This document shows positions 6,656-15,162 of a DNA stretch of 64,000 nucleotides, in pieces. Made by a program: the position numbers and the translations under genes. The stretch covers positions 7,803 to 71,802 of the forward strand of contig CAYJIZ010000014.1 of assembly GCA_964370395.1 (NCBI GenBank), given 5' to 3'. Origin of the DNA: JBGUVL01 sp964370395 (lineage in GTDB: Bacteria > Bacillota_I > Bacilli_A > Erysipelotrichales > Erysipelotrichaceae). The notes beneath the pieces are model-generated. The model searched no databases. It had not been told where the DNA came from and worked only from the letters and a program-made list of their open reading frames with translations. The stretch's first letter is position 1. Each line of letters opens with the position of its first letter.

Positions 6656-7744
6656 ATGGGACGTTTAGGAATCTCGATTTACCCAGAACATTCAACATTA
6701 CAAAAAGATATGGACTATATTACACTAGCAGCAAAATATGGATGCAAACGTGTATTTAGTTGCCTGTTGAGTGTCGAAGGAAAAAGCAAAGAAGAAATCA
6801 AACAAGAATTTACTACACTAATTGATCATGCGCATTCATATGGAATGGAAGTAATTTTAGATGTCGCTCCTTTCGTATTTGAAAAACTAGGAGCAACCTA
6901 CGCTGATTTGTCATTCTTTAAAGAGATGCATGCAGATGGAATTCGTTTAGACGAAGGATTTGATGGAATGAAAGAAGCATTGATGAGTTGCAACAAAGAG
7001 GATTTGAAGATTGAAATTAATGCGAGTTTTGGTAACCAATACATTGCGAATATCATGAGTCATTATCCTAATGTGGACAATGTTATCACTTGCCATAACT
7101 TTTATCCACAACGTTATACAGGATTAAGTTTAAAACATTTTAATAAATGCAATGACGATATCAAAAAGTATGGATTGAAAATTGCTGCTTTCGTATCAAG
7201 CCAACAAGCGAATACATTTGGTCCTTGGCCTGTAAACGAAGGCTTATGTACATTAGAGATGCACCGTGATTTACCAATGGATGTACAAGCGCGTCACTTG
7301 TTTGCGACACGAATGGTAGATGATGTGATCGTGGCAAATTGTTATGCAAGTGAAGAAGAATTAAAGACACTAAGTGCGATTCGTCCAGGTATTCTTACTT
7401 TCAAAATTGCATTTGAAAAAGAGTTACAAGAGAGTGAGCGTAAAGTTATTTATGAACACGAACACTTTATCCGTGGAGATATGAGTGAATATATGGCACG
7501 TAGTACGTTTCCTCGTGTCACGTATGCAAACGAAAGTGTCGTAGCGGAAAACACAAGAGATTTAAAACGTGGGGATGTCGTAATTGTAAATGACAATTAC
7601 TCCCGTTACAAAGGAGAATTGCATATCGTTTTAAAGGATATGCCTAACGATGGAAGAAAAAATGTAGTAGGTTCAATTTGTGAAGATGAAATGATGTTGT
7701 TAGATTATATAGAACCATGGAGACCGTTCACATTTATTCGCTAA
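6656..7744 (+). CDS. MupG-family (DUF871) TIM-barrel phospho-glycosidase
   Basis: 362 residues: an N-terminal TIM barrel (opening LGISIYPEHSTLQKDMDYI, then RVFSCLLS and DVAPFVFEKLG) and a C-terminal beta domain of about 110 residues ending in LDYIEPWRPF. This is the DUF871 family, whose characterised member MupG is a 6-phospho-N-acetylmuramidase cleaving MurNAc-6P-GlcNAc in peptidoglycan recycling. Strong AGGAGG before ATG 6656. It is the only hydrolase in this PTS operon, so it probably splits the phospho-disaccharide that the IIABC imports. The exact substrate is open: this operon has a lactose/cellobiose-type PTS, not the MurNAc-type PTS, and no murQ is present. Confidence 0.88.
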   Translation: MGRLGISIYPEHSTLQKDMDYITLAAKYGCKRVFSCLLSVEGKSKEEIKQEFTTLIDHAHSYGMEVILDVAPFVFEKLGATYADLSFFKEMHADGIRLDEGFDGMKEALMSCNKEDLKIEINASFGNQYIANIMSHYPNVDNVITCHNFYPQRYTGLSLKHFNKCNDDIKKYGLKIAAFVSSQQANTFGPWPVNEGLCTLEMHRDLPMDVQARHLFATRMVDDVIVANCYASEEELKTLSAIRPGILTFKIAFEKELQESERKVIYEHEHFIRGDMSEYMARSTFPRVTYANESVVAENTRDLKRGDVVIVNDNYSRYKGELHIVLKDMPNDGRKNVVGSICEDEMMLLDYIEPWRPFTFIR

Positions 7745-7769
7745 ATAATGGAGAAAAAGCGATAAAGAT

Positions 7770-7798
7770 TTGTTTTTCATTGGTATATATAATATAAT
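7770..7798 (+). promoter_or_regulatory. Promoter of the GntR regulator, with operator half-site
   Basis: TTGTTT (7770-7775), 17-bp spacer, TATAAT (7793-7798). The spacer contains TGGTATATAT (7781-7790), which matches the left half of the TGGTATATACCA palindromes in front of the PTS operon. This suggests weak autoregulation. Confidence 0.6.
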
Positions 7799-7830
7799 TT
7801 AATAAGTAATTTTCACGAAAGGAGATGCCT

Positions 7831-8505
7831 ATGGATAAACCATTATATCTACAAATAAAAGAGCATATTTTGGAATCCATTGCGGGTAAAGAACCCAATT
7901 CTATGATTGCGAGCGAACGTGAAATTGCGATTACTTATAATGCGAGTCGTATGACAGTACGCAAGGCGGTAGAATCATTAGTCGAAGATGGGTATTTGTA
8001 TCGTGATAAGAATAAGGGGACATTTATTGCGGATGAAAAAATGCGTAAAAAGATTAGTCCTGTATTGCTTGATGAAGCGCAAGAAGAGGACACGCATTAT
8101 AAAATTTTATACTTTGATATCAAAGAGCGAAGTGACGAAGATGTGCAGGAGTACTTAGAAATTTCTTATGGTGAATATATTTTACGAGTGGTTCGTCTTG
8201 TGGAAAGAAAAGATGGTCCAGTGTGTATTGAAGAAATTTACATCGCACGTGAAAATATATCAGATGATGAGCTAGGAAATTTAAAATCATTTCTTGATCT
8301 CGATAAATACATCAGTGATGGAAGTATGAACCAGATGTTTATACCAATGATGGTACCCACACAATATGCACAGTTGCTTCATTTGAAAATTAATACACCA
8401 ATCATACGTGTGGATAATGTAATTAATAAGAAAAATGGAAAGCCGTTTATTTTCATTAAATCATTTTACAATCCAAACAAAAAGAAAATTGAAATTACCT
8501 TATAA
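7831..8505 (+). CDS. GntR-family (HutC type) transcriptional regulator
   Basis: 224 residues: an N-terminal winged helix (LYLQIKEHILESI to TVRKAVESLVEDGYLYRDKNKGTFI) and a C-terminal UTRA-type ligand-binding domain of about 150 residues. The start is ATG 7831, 7 bases from GAAAGGAG; the in-frame ATG at 7825 is too close to the ribosome site. It is probably the repressor of the upstream PTS operon: it is adjacent, it belongs to the class that binds TGGTATATACCA-type palindromes, and those occur twice at the PTS promoter and as a half-site in its own. The ligand is probably the phospho-sugar or its hydrolysis product. Confidence 0.88.
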   Translation: MDKPLYLQIKEHILESIAGKEPNSMIASEREIAITYNASRMTVRKAVESLVEDGYLYRDKNKGTFIADEKMRKKISPVLLDEAQEEDTHYKILYFDIKERSDEDVQEYLEISYGEYILRVVRLVERKDGPVCIEEIYIARENISDDELGNLKSFLDLDKYISDGSMNQMFIPMMVPTQYAQLLHLKINTPIIRVDNVINKKNGKPFIFIKSFYNPNKKKIEITL

Positions 8506-8507
8506 AG

Positions 8508-8530
8508 TCCAGAGCAATCTGGATTTTTTA
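8508..8530 (+). terminator. Rho-independent terminator of the PTS/GntR region
   Basis: TCCAGA and TCTGGA pair around a GCAA loop, followed by six T. Confidence 0.8.
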
Positions 8531-8578
8531 TTTACTTTTTTTGATGCCTCTTATATAATTTGAAAAAAGGAGAAAGCC

Positions 8579-9106
8579 ATGGTAATTGAAAAACTAAAAG
8601 AGCATAATTCGTTGTATGAATTTCATAAAATTACACTAGATAATGTAGCAGATGTGTATGCATTAATGAAACAGAATACCTATTATTATGAGAAGTGTGA
8701 AGAAACGTGTAGTTTGCAGTATTGTGTGGATGACATAAGCAATCTACCACCCAATAAAACAATGGATGACAAAGGATACTATGGCATCTACCAACAAGGT
8801 CAACTTGTCGCAGTGTTGGATTATGTCATTGGATATCCGCAAAGTGATGTTTTGTTTTTGGGTTTATTTATGTTGGATGTCAAATACCATAAGAAGAAAG
8901 TAGGAACGGCTTTCATTCAATCCTTTCTTGCTGTTGCGAAAGAAGAAGGGTTTCATGAAGTGCGTTTAATGTGCTATAAAAACAATGAAGTAGGGGCAAA
9001 CTTCTGGAAACGAAATGGATTTGAAATACAAAAAGAGTTTTGTCGAGAAAACGATCATCGCCAGTTGTACCAGATGTCACAAATAGTAAACAAAAAAGCT
9101 GCATAG
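8579..9106 (+). CDS. GNAT-family N-acetyltransferase
   Basis: 175 residues, cytosolic. The acetyl-CoA binding core is visible as LFMLDVKYHKKKVGTAFIQSF, followed by the helix-strand EEGFHEVRLMCYKNNEVG and the typical 'FWKRNGFEIQKEF' ending. AAAAGGAG precedes ATG 8579. It is monocistronic, with a bidirectional terminator at its end. The substrate is unknown; the N-terminal third shows no specific motif. Confidence 0.85.
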   Translation: MVIEKLKEHNSLYEFHKITLDNVADVYALMKQNTYYYEKCEETCSLQYCVDDISNLPPNKTMDDKGYYGIYQQGQLVAVLDYVIGYPQSDVLFLGLFMLDVKYHKKKVGTAFIQSFLAVAKEEGFHEVRLMCYKNNEVGANFWKRNGFEIQKEFCRENDHRQLYQMSQIVNKKAA

Positions 9107-9117
9107 GCAGCTTTTTA
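9093..9117. terminator. Bidirectional terminator between GNAT and GH13 genes
   Basis: AAAAAGCTGC and GCAGCTTTTT form a stem with flanking A and T runs on both strands, and it overlaps the ends of both convergent genes. Confidence 0.85.
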
Positions 9118-10464
9118 TTGTAGTTTTAGTAAATGTGCACTGTTGGCTTCTAGTGTTAAAGTTAATCTTTGTTCTTCAATTGGATAACTTTTATCGCTTG
9201 TGATAGCAAGTGCTTTTGCACATGAAGTAGGACAAGGAATGCTCACTTCTACTGCTTCCTCATCGTTGTTTAGTACGATAATAATCGTTTCGTCTTCATG
9301 AATACGCGCATAAGCGTATTGGCGATTTTGCAACAATAGTTCCTTGTAAGAACCATAGGTTAAAGCCAAGTGTTCTTTTTTTGCTTTCGCTAAGGTTTTA
9401 ATCGTAGCAAGCAATTGTGGATTTAAGTTTTTCTTTCGCATTTCATGAATGTCGAGTTGGGGACGCAAAGGGTCATCATTAGGACCTTCTTTTTTTCCTT
9501 CGATACCCCATTCAGAACCATAATAAATAGAAGGAATACCTGGAAGAGTATACAAACAAGTGTAGACAAGTGGCAAATGTTGTTTGTTTTCTAACTTCGA
9601 TGCCAAACGATCCACATCGTGATTGTCCACAAAAGTATACAGTTTCATGCCCTTATAGATTCCTTGGTTTTCATCAAATTGTCGACGAACAGAATGGGCA
9701 ATTTCAAAATAATTATGGTCGTTGTGTCCAGAATATAGCCCTTTGTGTAATTCGTAGTTCGTGGAAGAGTGCAACATATCATCGCTAATCCAACGTGAAT
9801 AATCACCATGGATCAGTTCTCCCATTAACCAGAAATCATCTTTTTCATGCTCGCATAAACTTCGTAATTCTTGTAAGAAGTAAAAGTCCAAACAATCTGC
9901 ACAATCCAATCGAATTCCATCAATTTTAAATTCGTGAATCCAGTGGCGAACAACCCCAAATAAATATTGTTTTACATCAGGATTGGTTAAGTTTAAGTTC
10001 GCTAGTTCATAAATGTTTCGCCATGCGCCAAAATAGAAAGGTTCACCACTCGGTGCACTGCGTGAAAAATCAACATCTTTGTACCAATCGCGATAAAGTG
10101 AATTTTCACGATTGTTTACGATGTCTTGAAAAGCAAAAAATTGTTTTCCTGTATGATTGAAAACACCATCAACAACGACTTTAATATCATGTCGATGGCA
10201 ATAATGAACAAATTGTTTAAACTCTTCGTTGCTTCCAAGTCGACGATCTACTTGGTAATAATCTTTGGTATCGTAACCATGCGAAGTCGATTCAAACAAA
10301 GGTCCTATATAAATAGCGCTAATGCCTATCTCTTGTAAGTGATCTACCCAATCTTTTAATTGCTCAAAGTGATGTTGCTCAACGCCATCATTATACTTAG
10401 GTGCTCCTACCATTCCAAATGGATACATGTGGTAAAAAATGGCTTCTTCGTACCATTTCCTCAT
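9115..10464 (-). CDS. GH13 alpha-glucosidase/amylase-family enzyme
   Basis: 449 residues with no signal peptide, so it is a cytosolic alpha-glucan or maltodextrin hydrolase. The four GH13 regions are present in order: DGVFNH; GIRLDCAD with the nucleophile Asp; the acid/base Glu in LMGELIHGD; and FVDNHD. The N-terminus begins directly with EEAIFYHMYPFG and there is no starch-binding domain; a short C-terminal beta domain closes the protein. It resembles neopullulanase or cyclomaltodextrinase-type enzymes but is shorter. Its start lies 4 bases after the murI stop and its ribosome site GGAG is inside murI, so the two are co-transcribed; I see no functional link. Confidence 0.9.
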   Translation of the reverse strand: MRKWYEEAIFYHMYPFGMVGAPKYNDGVEQHHFEQLKDWVDHLQEIGISAIYIGPLFESTSHGYDTKDYYQVDRRLGSNEEFKQFVHYCHRHDIKVVVDGVFNHTGKQFFAFQDIVNNRENSLYRDWYKDVDFSRSAPSGEPFYFGAWRNIYELANLNLTNPDVKQYLFGVVRHWIHEFKIDGIRLDCADCLDFYFLQELRSLCEHEKDDFWLMGELIHGDYSRWISDDMLHSSTNYELHKGLYSGHNDHNYFEIAHSVRRQFDENQGIYKGMKLYTFVDNHDVDRLASKLENKQHLPLVYTCLYTLPGIPSIYYGSEWGIEGKKEGPNDDPLRPQLDIHEMRKKNLNPQLLATIKTLAKAKKEHLALTYGSYKELLLQNRQYAYARIHEDETIIIVLNNDEEAVEVSIPCPTSCAKALAITSDKSYPIEEQRLTLTLEANSAHLLKLQ

Positions 10465-10468
10465 ATTA

Positions 10469-11242
10469 TCAATTCTCCTTTTCTAGTAATTTTTTACTTA
10501 AGGAAATAAATTTTGGATCATTAGAAGAATTCAATATTTCAATGCTGCCATCTTCCTCTTTATTGCGCATGTTGTTTTCTTCTAAAATGTGTTGCAATTG
10601 ATTGCTTGTTCCTAGGTTTCCATCGATGGTATTGATGTGGTTGAAATAGTGCTTGAAATAAGAACGATAAAAAACAAAGTGTGTACAACCTAATACAATG
10701 CTATCAATTTTTTGTAAATCGATAGCTTGAAAATAAGTAGATAACTGTGCCATCACTTTTGTTTCGTTTTCCAGTTCGTCTTGTTCAATGATTTCAACAA
10801 GTTCAGGACAAGGCATCTTAATGATGTGATTATCATTACTGTAATGCGACATCAAATCTTCAAATTTCTTTTCCTTTAGTGTTAGTGGAGTAGCCATAAC
10901 AATGATTTGCTGGTTTTGCTTGTTGTGTGCTGCAACTTTTAATGCAGGTTCCATACCGATAATCGGAATATTATATTTCTCTCTTAAAAGTGGAGCTGCG
11001 ACACTAGTTGCGGTATTACAAGCGATAAGTATTGCCTTCACATTACGTGATACAAAATAATCACAAATGCGAATACAACGTTCTATAATCATTTCTTTTG
11101 GCTTTGTTCCATAAGGTGCATTGGCTGAATCACCATAAAAAATATAGTGTTCATTTGGCATGTGTTTCATAATTTCTTTCAGGACGCTAATGCCACCTAA
11201 TCCAGAATCGAAAATACCAATTGGTTGTTTGCACTCACTCAT
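10469..11242 (-). CDS. murI: Glutamate racemase
   Basis: Makes D-glutamate for peptidoglycan. 257 residues from the chosen start (minus-strand ATG ending at 11242); the ATG two codons upstream is only one base from GGAGG and so is less likely. Landmarks are IGIFDSGLGG near the N-terminus, YGDSANAPYGTK, the first catalytic cysteine Cys75 in IACNTATS, and the second in VLGCTHFVF. Cytosolic and cofactor-independent. First gene of a two-gene unit with the GH13 enzyme. Confidence 0.95.
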   Translation of the reverse strand: MSECKQPIGIFDSGLGGISVLKEIMKHMPNEHYIFYGDSANAPYGTKPKEMIIERCIRICDYFVSRNVKAILIACNTATSVAAPLLREKYNIPIIGMEPALKVAAHNKQNQQIIVMATPLTLKEKKFEDLMSHYSNDNHIIKMPCPELVEIIEQDELENETKVMAQLSTYFQAIDLQKIDSIVLGCTHFVFYRSYFKHYFNHINTIDGNLGTSNQLQHILEENNMRNKEEDGSIEILNSSNDPKFISLSKKLLEKEN

Positions 11243-11391
11243 GGACATCCTCCTTTTTACATGTTTTTATTATAGCATTTTACACTTATTTAATAAATAC
11301 AAGATAATGGTAGAAATTGTAAAACAAATAAGCTATAATATGAATAAGGAAAATAAGAGAAATAAGAAATGGAAGATAGGAGGGGGAAATG

Positions 11392-11949
11392 ATGTTGAAC
11401 AAACGATTTATGTATGTTGAGGAAAAACTATTGGTAAGTGAAAAAGAGTGGTTCTCTTCGATCGCTGTGAAAACTTGTATTTTAACTTGGGGAAAGAAAG
11501 AAGAGAGTGATGCCTCTTTTTATAATGTATTTGAAGGTGGTGGAGAATTTGCATCACTGCTGATAGAATTAGCGCTGAGGAAAGCAGACAAGAAAAGTGT
11601 CGTTGTAGTGCATTCTAACAGTTTCTTTTTAAAAAGAGCCAAAGAGGAAGGGTTTACTTGTATTGGGATAGGTGGTCCATTTGAATTTGTGGATGCCCAA
11701 TACAATAGTGTGGATTCCTTGTTTCAAACATACTACAATAAAACAAAAAGAAACGGAATTTTGAGTGCTGTTTGCGCTGCTATTTCAATGCTATCCATCA
11801 TTACTGTCGTCGCCTTATCGCAAGATCCATTTTATGTGGTGACAGGTACACTTTGCTTTTTTGTCTTTGTTACCTTATCGATTTATTTTTACCCGAATCG
11901 AAAGTTCTGGTCGATAATGGAGTTATTAAGCGATATTTTAATGCCATAA
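11392..11949 (+). CDS. Unrecognised protein with two C-terminal membrane helices
   Basis: 185 residues. A purine-rich AGGAGGGGG lies upstream; ATG 11392 has better spacing than ATG 11389, one codon earlier. The first ~120 residues are soluble and alpha/beta-like (KSVVVVHSNSFFLKRAKEEGF, then CIGIGGPFEFVDAQYNSVDSLF), followed by two hydrophobic helices at about 124-143 and 147-166 and a short tail. The N-terminal part would face the cytosol. I do not recognise the family. A TATAAT at 11334-11339 is a plausible -10. Confidence 0.6.
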   Translation: MLNKRFMYVEEKLLVSEKEWFSSIAVKTCILTWGKKEESDASFYNVFEGGGEFASLLIELALRKADKKSVVVVHSNSFFLKRAKEEGFTCIGIGGPFEFVDAQYNSVDSLFQTYYNKTKRNGILSAVCAAISMLSIITVVALSQDPFYVVTGTLCFFVFVTLSIYFYPNRKFWSIMELLSDILMP

Positions 11950-11951
11950 AA

Positions 11952-11979
11952 AAAGGTAGTTGATAATCAACTACCTTTG
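11952..11979. terminator. Bidirectional terminator between 11392 gene and copA
   Basis: AAAGGTAGTTGAT and ATCAACTACCTTT are perfect 13-base complements separated by one base, with A and T runs outside. It overlaps the stop codon of copA on the minus strand. Confidence 0.85.
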
Positions 11980-14202
11980 TCTTTTTAATCGCAATGCATT
12001 TGCGACAACACAAATACTGCTTAAACTCATTGCGGCAGCACCAAACATTGGATTTAATAAAATACCGAATGGCAAATAGAATAATCCTGCAGCCAATGGA
12101 ATACCGATGACATTATAGAAGAATGCCCAGAATAAGTTTTGTTTAATATTTAAAATAACAGCGTGACTTAAGCGGATTGTATTTAATACATCCATTAAGT
12201 CATTTTTAATTAACACAACATCAGCACATTCAAGAGCGATATCACTACCAGCGCCAATTGCGATTCCTACATCAGCACGCGTAAGAGCAGGGGCATCATT
12301 AATTCCATCTCCTACCATCATCACTTTATGACCTTCGCTTTGTAGCTTTTGAATGATTTGTTCTTTTTCTTGTGGTAACACTTCTGCCACCACTTCATCA
12401 ATATCCAATTGTTTTTGAATTTGTGCAGCAGTGATTTTATTGTCACCTGTTACCATCCAAACACGAAGACCTAATTGTTTCATTTTTTGAATGGCTTCTT
12501 TACTTGTTGCTTTGATTTGATCTTGTAAACTTACCATTCCAACAACTTCTGTTTCACTTGCAATATAAAGAGGAATTTGTCCTAAACTAGCAAGTTCATC
12601 CGCTTTTTGTTGGTAGTCATGTAACACGATATTATTTTCACGCATTAACTTCACGTTACCGATGTAATAAGTACTGCCATCCACATCACCTTTGGCACCT
12701 TTTCCACCAAGTGCTTCAAAGTGTTCTACATTCATTAAGGTCATGTCTTTTTCTTTTGCGTATTCTAAGATAGCAAACGATAGGGGATGTTCACTCAGTG
12801 ATTCAATGGAAGCTACTTTTTGCATTAATTCTTGATCTGCTAACACTTCACTTACCTTTGGTTTTCCATAGGTAATCGTTCCTGTTTTATCTAGTACGAT
12901 TGTATCGACACTGTGTATTACTTCTAAGCTTTCGCTACGTTTTAATAAAATACCATTTTGTGCTGCTTTTCCACTTCCTACCATAATGGCAGTAGGAGTT
13001 GCTAGTCCAAGAGCACAAGGACAAGAAATAACCAATACAGCAATCGCACAAGATAAAGCAAAGGAGAAATCATAACCCAATGCTAACCATACGACAAATA
13101 CGACGATCGCAATGACAATGACAACAGGTACAAAAATACCGCTGACTTTGTCTGCTAATTTCGCAATATTAGGTTTGCTCGCATTGGCATCTTCCACTAG
13201 CTGAATAATTTGTGCTAGCGTTGTTTCGTTTCCAACACGTGTTGCTTCCATCACAAAGGAACCTGTGGTATTAAAAGTACCACTGATGACTTCATCACCA
13301 ATCCCTTTTTCCAAAGGTAAACTTTCTCCGCTAATGCTACTTTCGTCAATACTTGAACTACCAGAAACAATGACACCATCAACAGGAATACTCTGACCTG
13401 GCTTAATAACAATTTGATCGCCTACGATAATGTCTTCTACTTCAATCTCAATCTCTTTGTCATCACGGATGACGATGGCACTTTTCGGTGCCAAATCGAT
13501 TAATTTAGAAACGGCTTCACTCGTACGTTTTTTGGATTTGTCTTCCAAATACTTTCCTAATGAAATTAGTGTTAAAATCATTGCTGCACTTTCAAAGTAC
13601 ATGTTATGTGCACTTTCATGCAGTAAGGTATGTTGCATATTCATATAGTAGTTAATCATAACAATCCATAAATAAAAACTATACAAAAAGGCACTGGAAG
13701 CACCGATCGCAATTAAGGTATCCATACTCGGTGTCCCTTTGAACAACATCTTAAATCCATTTTTAAAGTAATGGAAATTCAAAGCGATGATAAAGATAGT
13801 GAAAAGTCCTTGTAAACCAACCATCACAACAATGTTTAAATTGGATTCAAACAACATTGGATTAGCCAATCCAATCATTGGTCCCATCGATAAATACATT
13901 AAGGGAATCAATAATACAAAAGAAGCGATTAACTTGTTTTTCTTTTTGTTTAACGCTGTGAACTCATCCTTGTTTGTTCGTTTCTCTTCTTTATTTACCA
14001 ACGTTGCATCATAGCCACCATCTTGTATGACTTTGATAATTTGTTCGTTTGTTATTTTTGTTTCATCGTAATCAACTAACATGGATTCTTGCAGTAAGTT
14101 CACGCTACAGGAATGCATTCCATCCATTTGAGAAACACTTTTTTCCACATGCGCACTACAAGAACTACAATGCATGCCGCTTACTTTAAATTTTGCTTTC
14201 AT
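11971..14202 (-). CDS. copA: Copper-exporting P1B-type ATPase
   Basis: 743 residues, inner-membrane Cu(I) efflux pump. One N-terminal heavy-metal-associated domain with the CxxC motif GMHCSSC (Cys12, Cys15), then membrane helices, the actuator loop with SGES, the transport motif SCPCALGLATP, the phosphorylation site DKTGT, the nucleotide-domain SEHPL and the hinge GDGINDAP. Downstream of csoR on the same strand with a 10-base gap, so one copper-induced operon. No copZ chaperone gene is seen next to it. Confidence 0.95.
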   Translation of the reverse strand: MKAKFKVSGMHCSSCSAHVEKSVSQMDGMHSCSVNLLQESMLVDYDETKITNEQIIKVIQDGGYDATLVNKEEKRTNKDEFTALNKKKNKLIASFVLLIPLMYLSMGPMIGLANPMLFESNLNIVVMVGLQGLFTIFIIALNFHYFKNGFKMLFKGTPSMDTLIAIGASSAFLYSFYLWIVMINYYMNMQHTLLHESAHNMYFESAAMILTLISLGKYLEDKSKKRTSEAVSKLIDLAPKSAIVIRDDKEIEIEVEDIIVGDQIVIKPGQSIPVDGVIVSGSSSIDESSISGESLPLEKGIGDEVISGTFNTTGSFVMEATRVGNETTLAQIIQLVEDANASKPNIAKLADKVSGIFVPVVIVIAIVVFVVWLALGYDFSFALSCAIAVLVISCPCALGLATPTAIMVGSGKAAQNGILLKRSESLEVIHSVDTIVLDKTGTITYGKPKVSEVLADQELMQKVASIESLSEHPLSFAILEYAKEKDMTLMNVEHFEALGGKGAKGDVDGSTYYIGNVKLMRENNIVLHDYQQKADELASLGQIPLYIASETEVVGMVSLQDQIKATSKEAIQKMKQLGLRVWMVTGDNKITAAQIQKQLDIDEVVAEVLPQEKEQIIQKLQSEGHKVMMVGDGINDAPALTRADVGIAIGAGSDIALECADVVLIKNDLMDVLNTIRLSHAVILNIKQNLFWAFFYNVIGIPLAAGLFYLPFGILLNPMFGAAAMSLSSICVVANALRLKRQR

Positions 14203-14211
14203 ATGTACCTC

Positions 14212-14478
14212 CTATTTTGTTATTTTTAATAAAACGTTATGAATTTCTAGCATCTTTTCATCAAGATCTTCGTTGTTTTCAATCGCACGAATCAAACAAG
14301 AGTTTAAATGTCCTTGTAAGATTTCTACGTTTGCTTTTTTTAATAATGCACTAGAAGCACTAATTTGCGTAGCGATATCAATACAATATCGATCGTCATC
14401 AATCATTTTTAAAATACCTTCAATTTGCCCTTTGGCTGTTTTCAAATATTTTATCGCTTGTTTCTTTTGTTCGCTCAT
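14212..14478 (-). CDS. csoR: CsoR-family copper-sensing repressor
   Basis: 88 residues from minus-strand ATG ending at 14478; GGAGGT is positioned for this ATG or the one directly before it. All-helical DUF156 protein with the Cu(I) ligand set of CsoR: Cys32 (DRYCID), His57 and Cys61 (GHLNSC). Copper binding releases the repressor from DNA. It is first in the csoR-copA operon, and the palindrome overlapping the transcription start is its probable operator. Confidence 0.93.
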   Translation of the reverse strand: MSEQKKQAIKYLKTAKGQIEGILKMIDDDRYCIDIATQISASSALLKKANVEILQGHLNSCLIRAIENNEDLDEKMLEIHNVLLKITK

Positions 14479-14488
14479 CATTACCTCC

Positions 14489-14505
14489 ACACCCCCTAGG
14501 GGTGT
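14489..14505. promoter_or_regulatory. CsoR operator
   Basis: ACACCCC-CTA-GGGGTGT is a perfect G/C-tract palindrome, the typical form of CsoR sites. It lies 4 bp downstream of the -10, over the expected transcription start, so bound CsoR would block initiation. Confidence 0.85.
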
Positions 14506-14509
14506 TTAC

Positions 14510-14538
14510 ATCATACCACTAGTCGTTTTATCTGACAA
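14510..14538 (-). promoter_or_regulatory. Promoter of csoR-copA
   Basis: On the minus strand: TTGTCA, 17-bp spacer, TATGAT. It is close to the housekeeping consensus and adjacent to the CsoR palindrome. Confidence 0.8.
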
Positions 14539-14549
14539 CTTAAATGCAC

Positions 14550-14578
14550 AAAAAAAGAAACGAAATTAAATCGTTTCT
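14550..14578 (-). terminator. Rho-independent terminator of the VanZ/GNAT operon
   Basis: On the minus strand AGAAACGA and TCGTTTCT pair around a 7-base loop and are followed by six or more T. It includes the end of the GNAT gene. Confidence 0.8.
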
Positions 14579-15162
14579 AATAAGTCGTTAACAACTTCTT
14601 CCCCAAGTACACTTTGTAATACCGGGATGCTTTCTTCTTGGGTACGTGCTTGCAGTAATGGTGTATACGTAATACGGAATCCATAGCTACCATACAGAGC
14701 AATGGCTTTGTAACTCCATGTTTGGGTATGCAAGAAAATTTCTTCTTCCTGTGGTTCTACGATAGGGAAGTTTGCTAATACGTAGTGAACAATCTTTCTT
14801 CCTAATCCTTTCCCTTGTTGGCTTGAAGAGACACAAACCCAGTGGACCAAAGCATAATGACGTTTCTCATCATCTTTAAACCAAGCACTTGCTGTTGCGA
14901 CATAGTTTTTGTTTGCATCTAAAATAAAGAACATTCGTTTTTTTAGTTGTTCTTTATGTGGAGAAAAAACGCGATGGAAGTAAGCCAATGCTTCTTCTTT
15001 GTTTGCGAACTCCCCTACTTCACATTCTAATTCAGCCCACTTTTCTTCGTCGTTGTCTTCGTAATTTTTATACGTGTAGCCATCCGGCAGAGCCAATGGC
15101 TGTAACTGTTTGTCCATTGGGGCTTTCATAATTACATCATAAAACGGTATTTGTTTGTTCAT
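14566..15162 (-). CDS. GNAT-family N-acetyltransferase
   Basis: 198 residues, cytosolic. The acetyl-CoA site is visible in VHWVCVSSSQQGKGLGRKIVHYV (the Q-x-x-G-x-G/A loop), followed by IFLHTQTWSYKAIALYGSYGF. The ATG ending at 15162 has GGAGG 8 bases upstream. Its first 26 bases overlap the end of the VanZ/RDD gene, so the two are translationally coupled. Substrate unknown. Confidence 0.88.
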   Translation of the reverse strand: MNKQIPFYDVIMKAPMDKQLQPLALPDGYTYKNYEDNDEEKWAELECEVGEFANKEEALAYFHRVFSPHKEQLKKRMFFILDANKNYVATASAWFKDDEKRHYALVHWVCVSSSQQGKGLGRKIVHYVLANFPIVEPQEEEIFLHTQTWSYKAIALYGSYGFRITYTPLLQARTQEESIPVLQSVLGEEVVNDLLETI

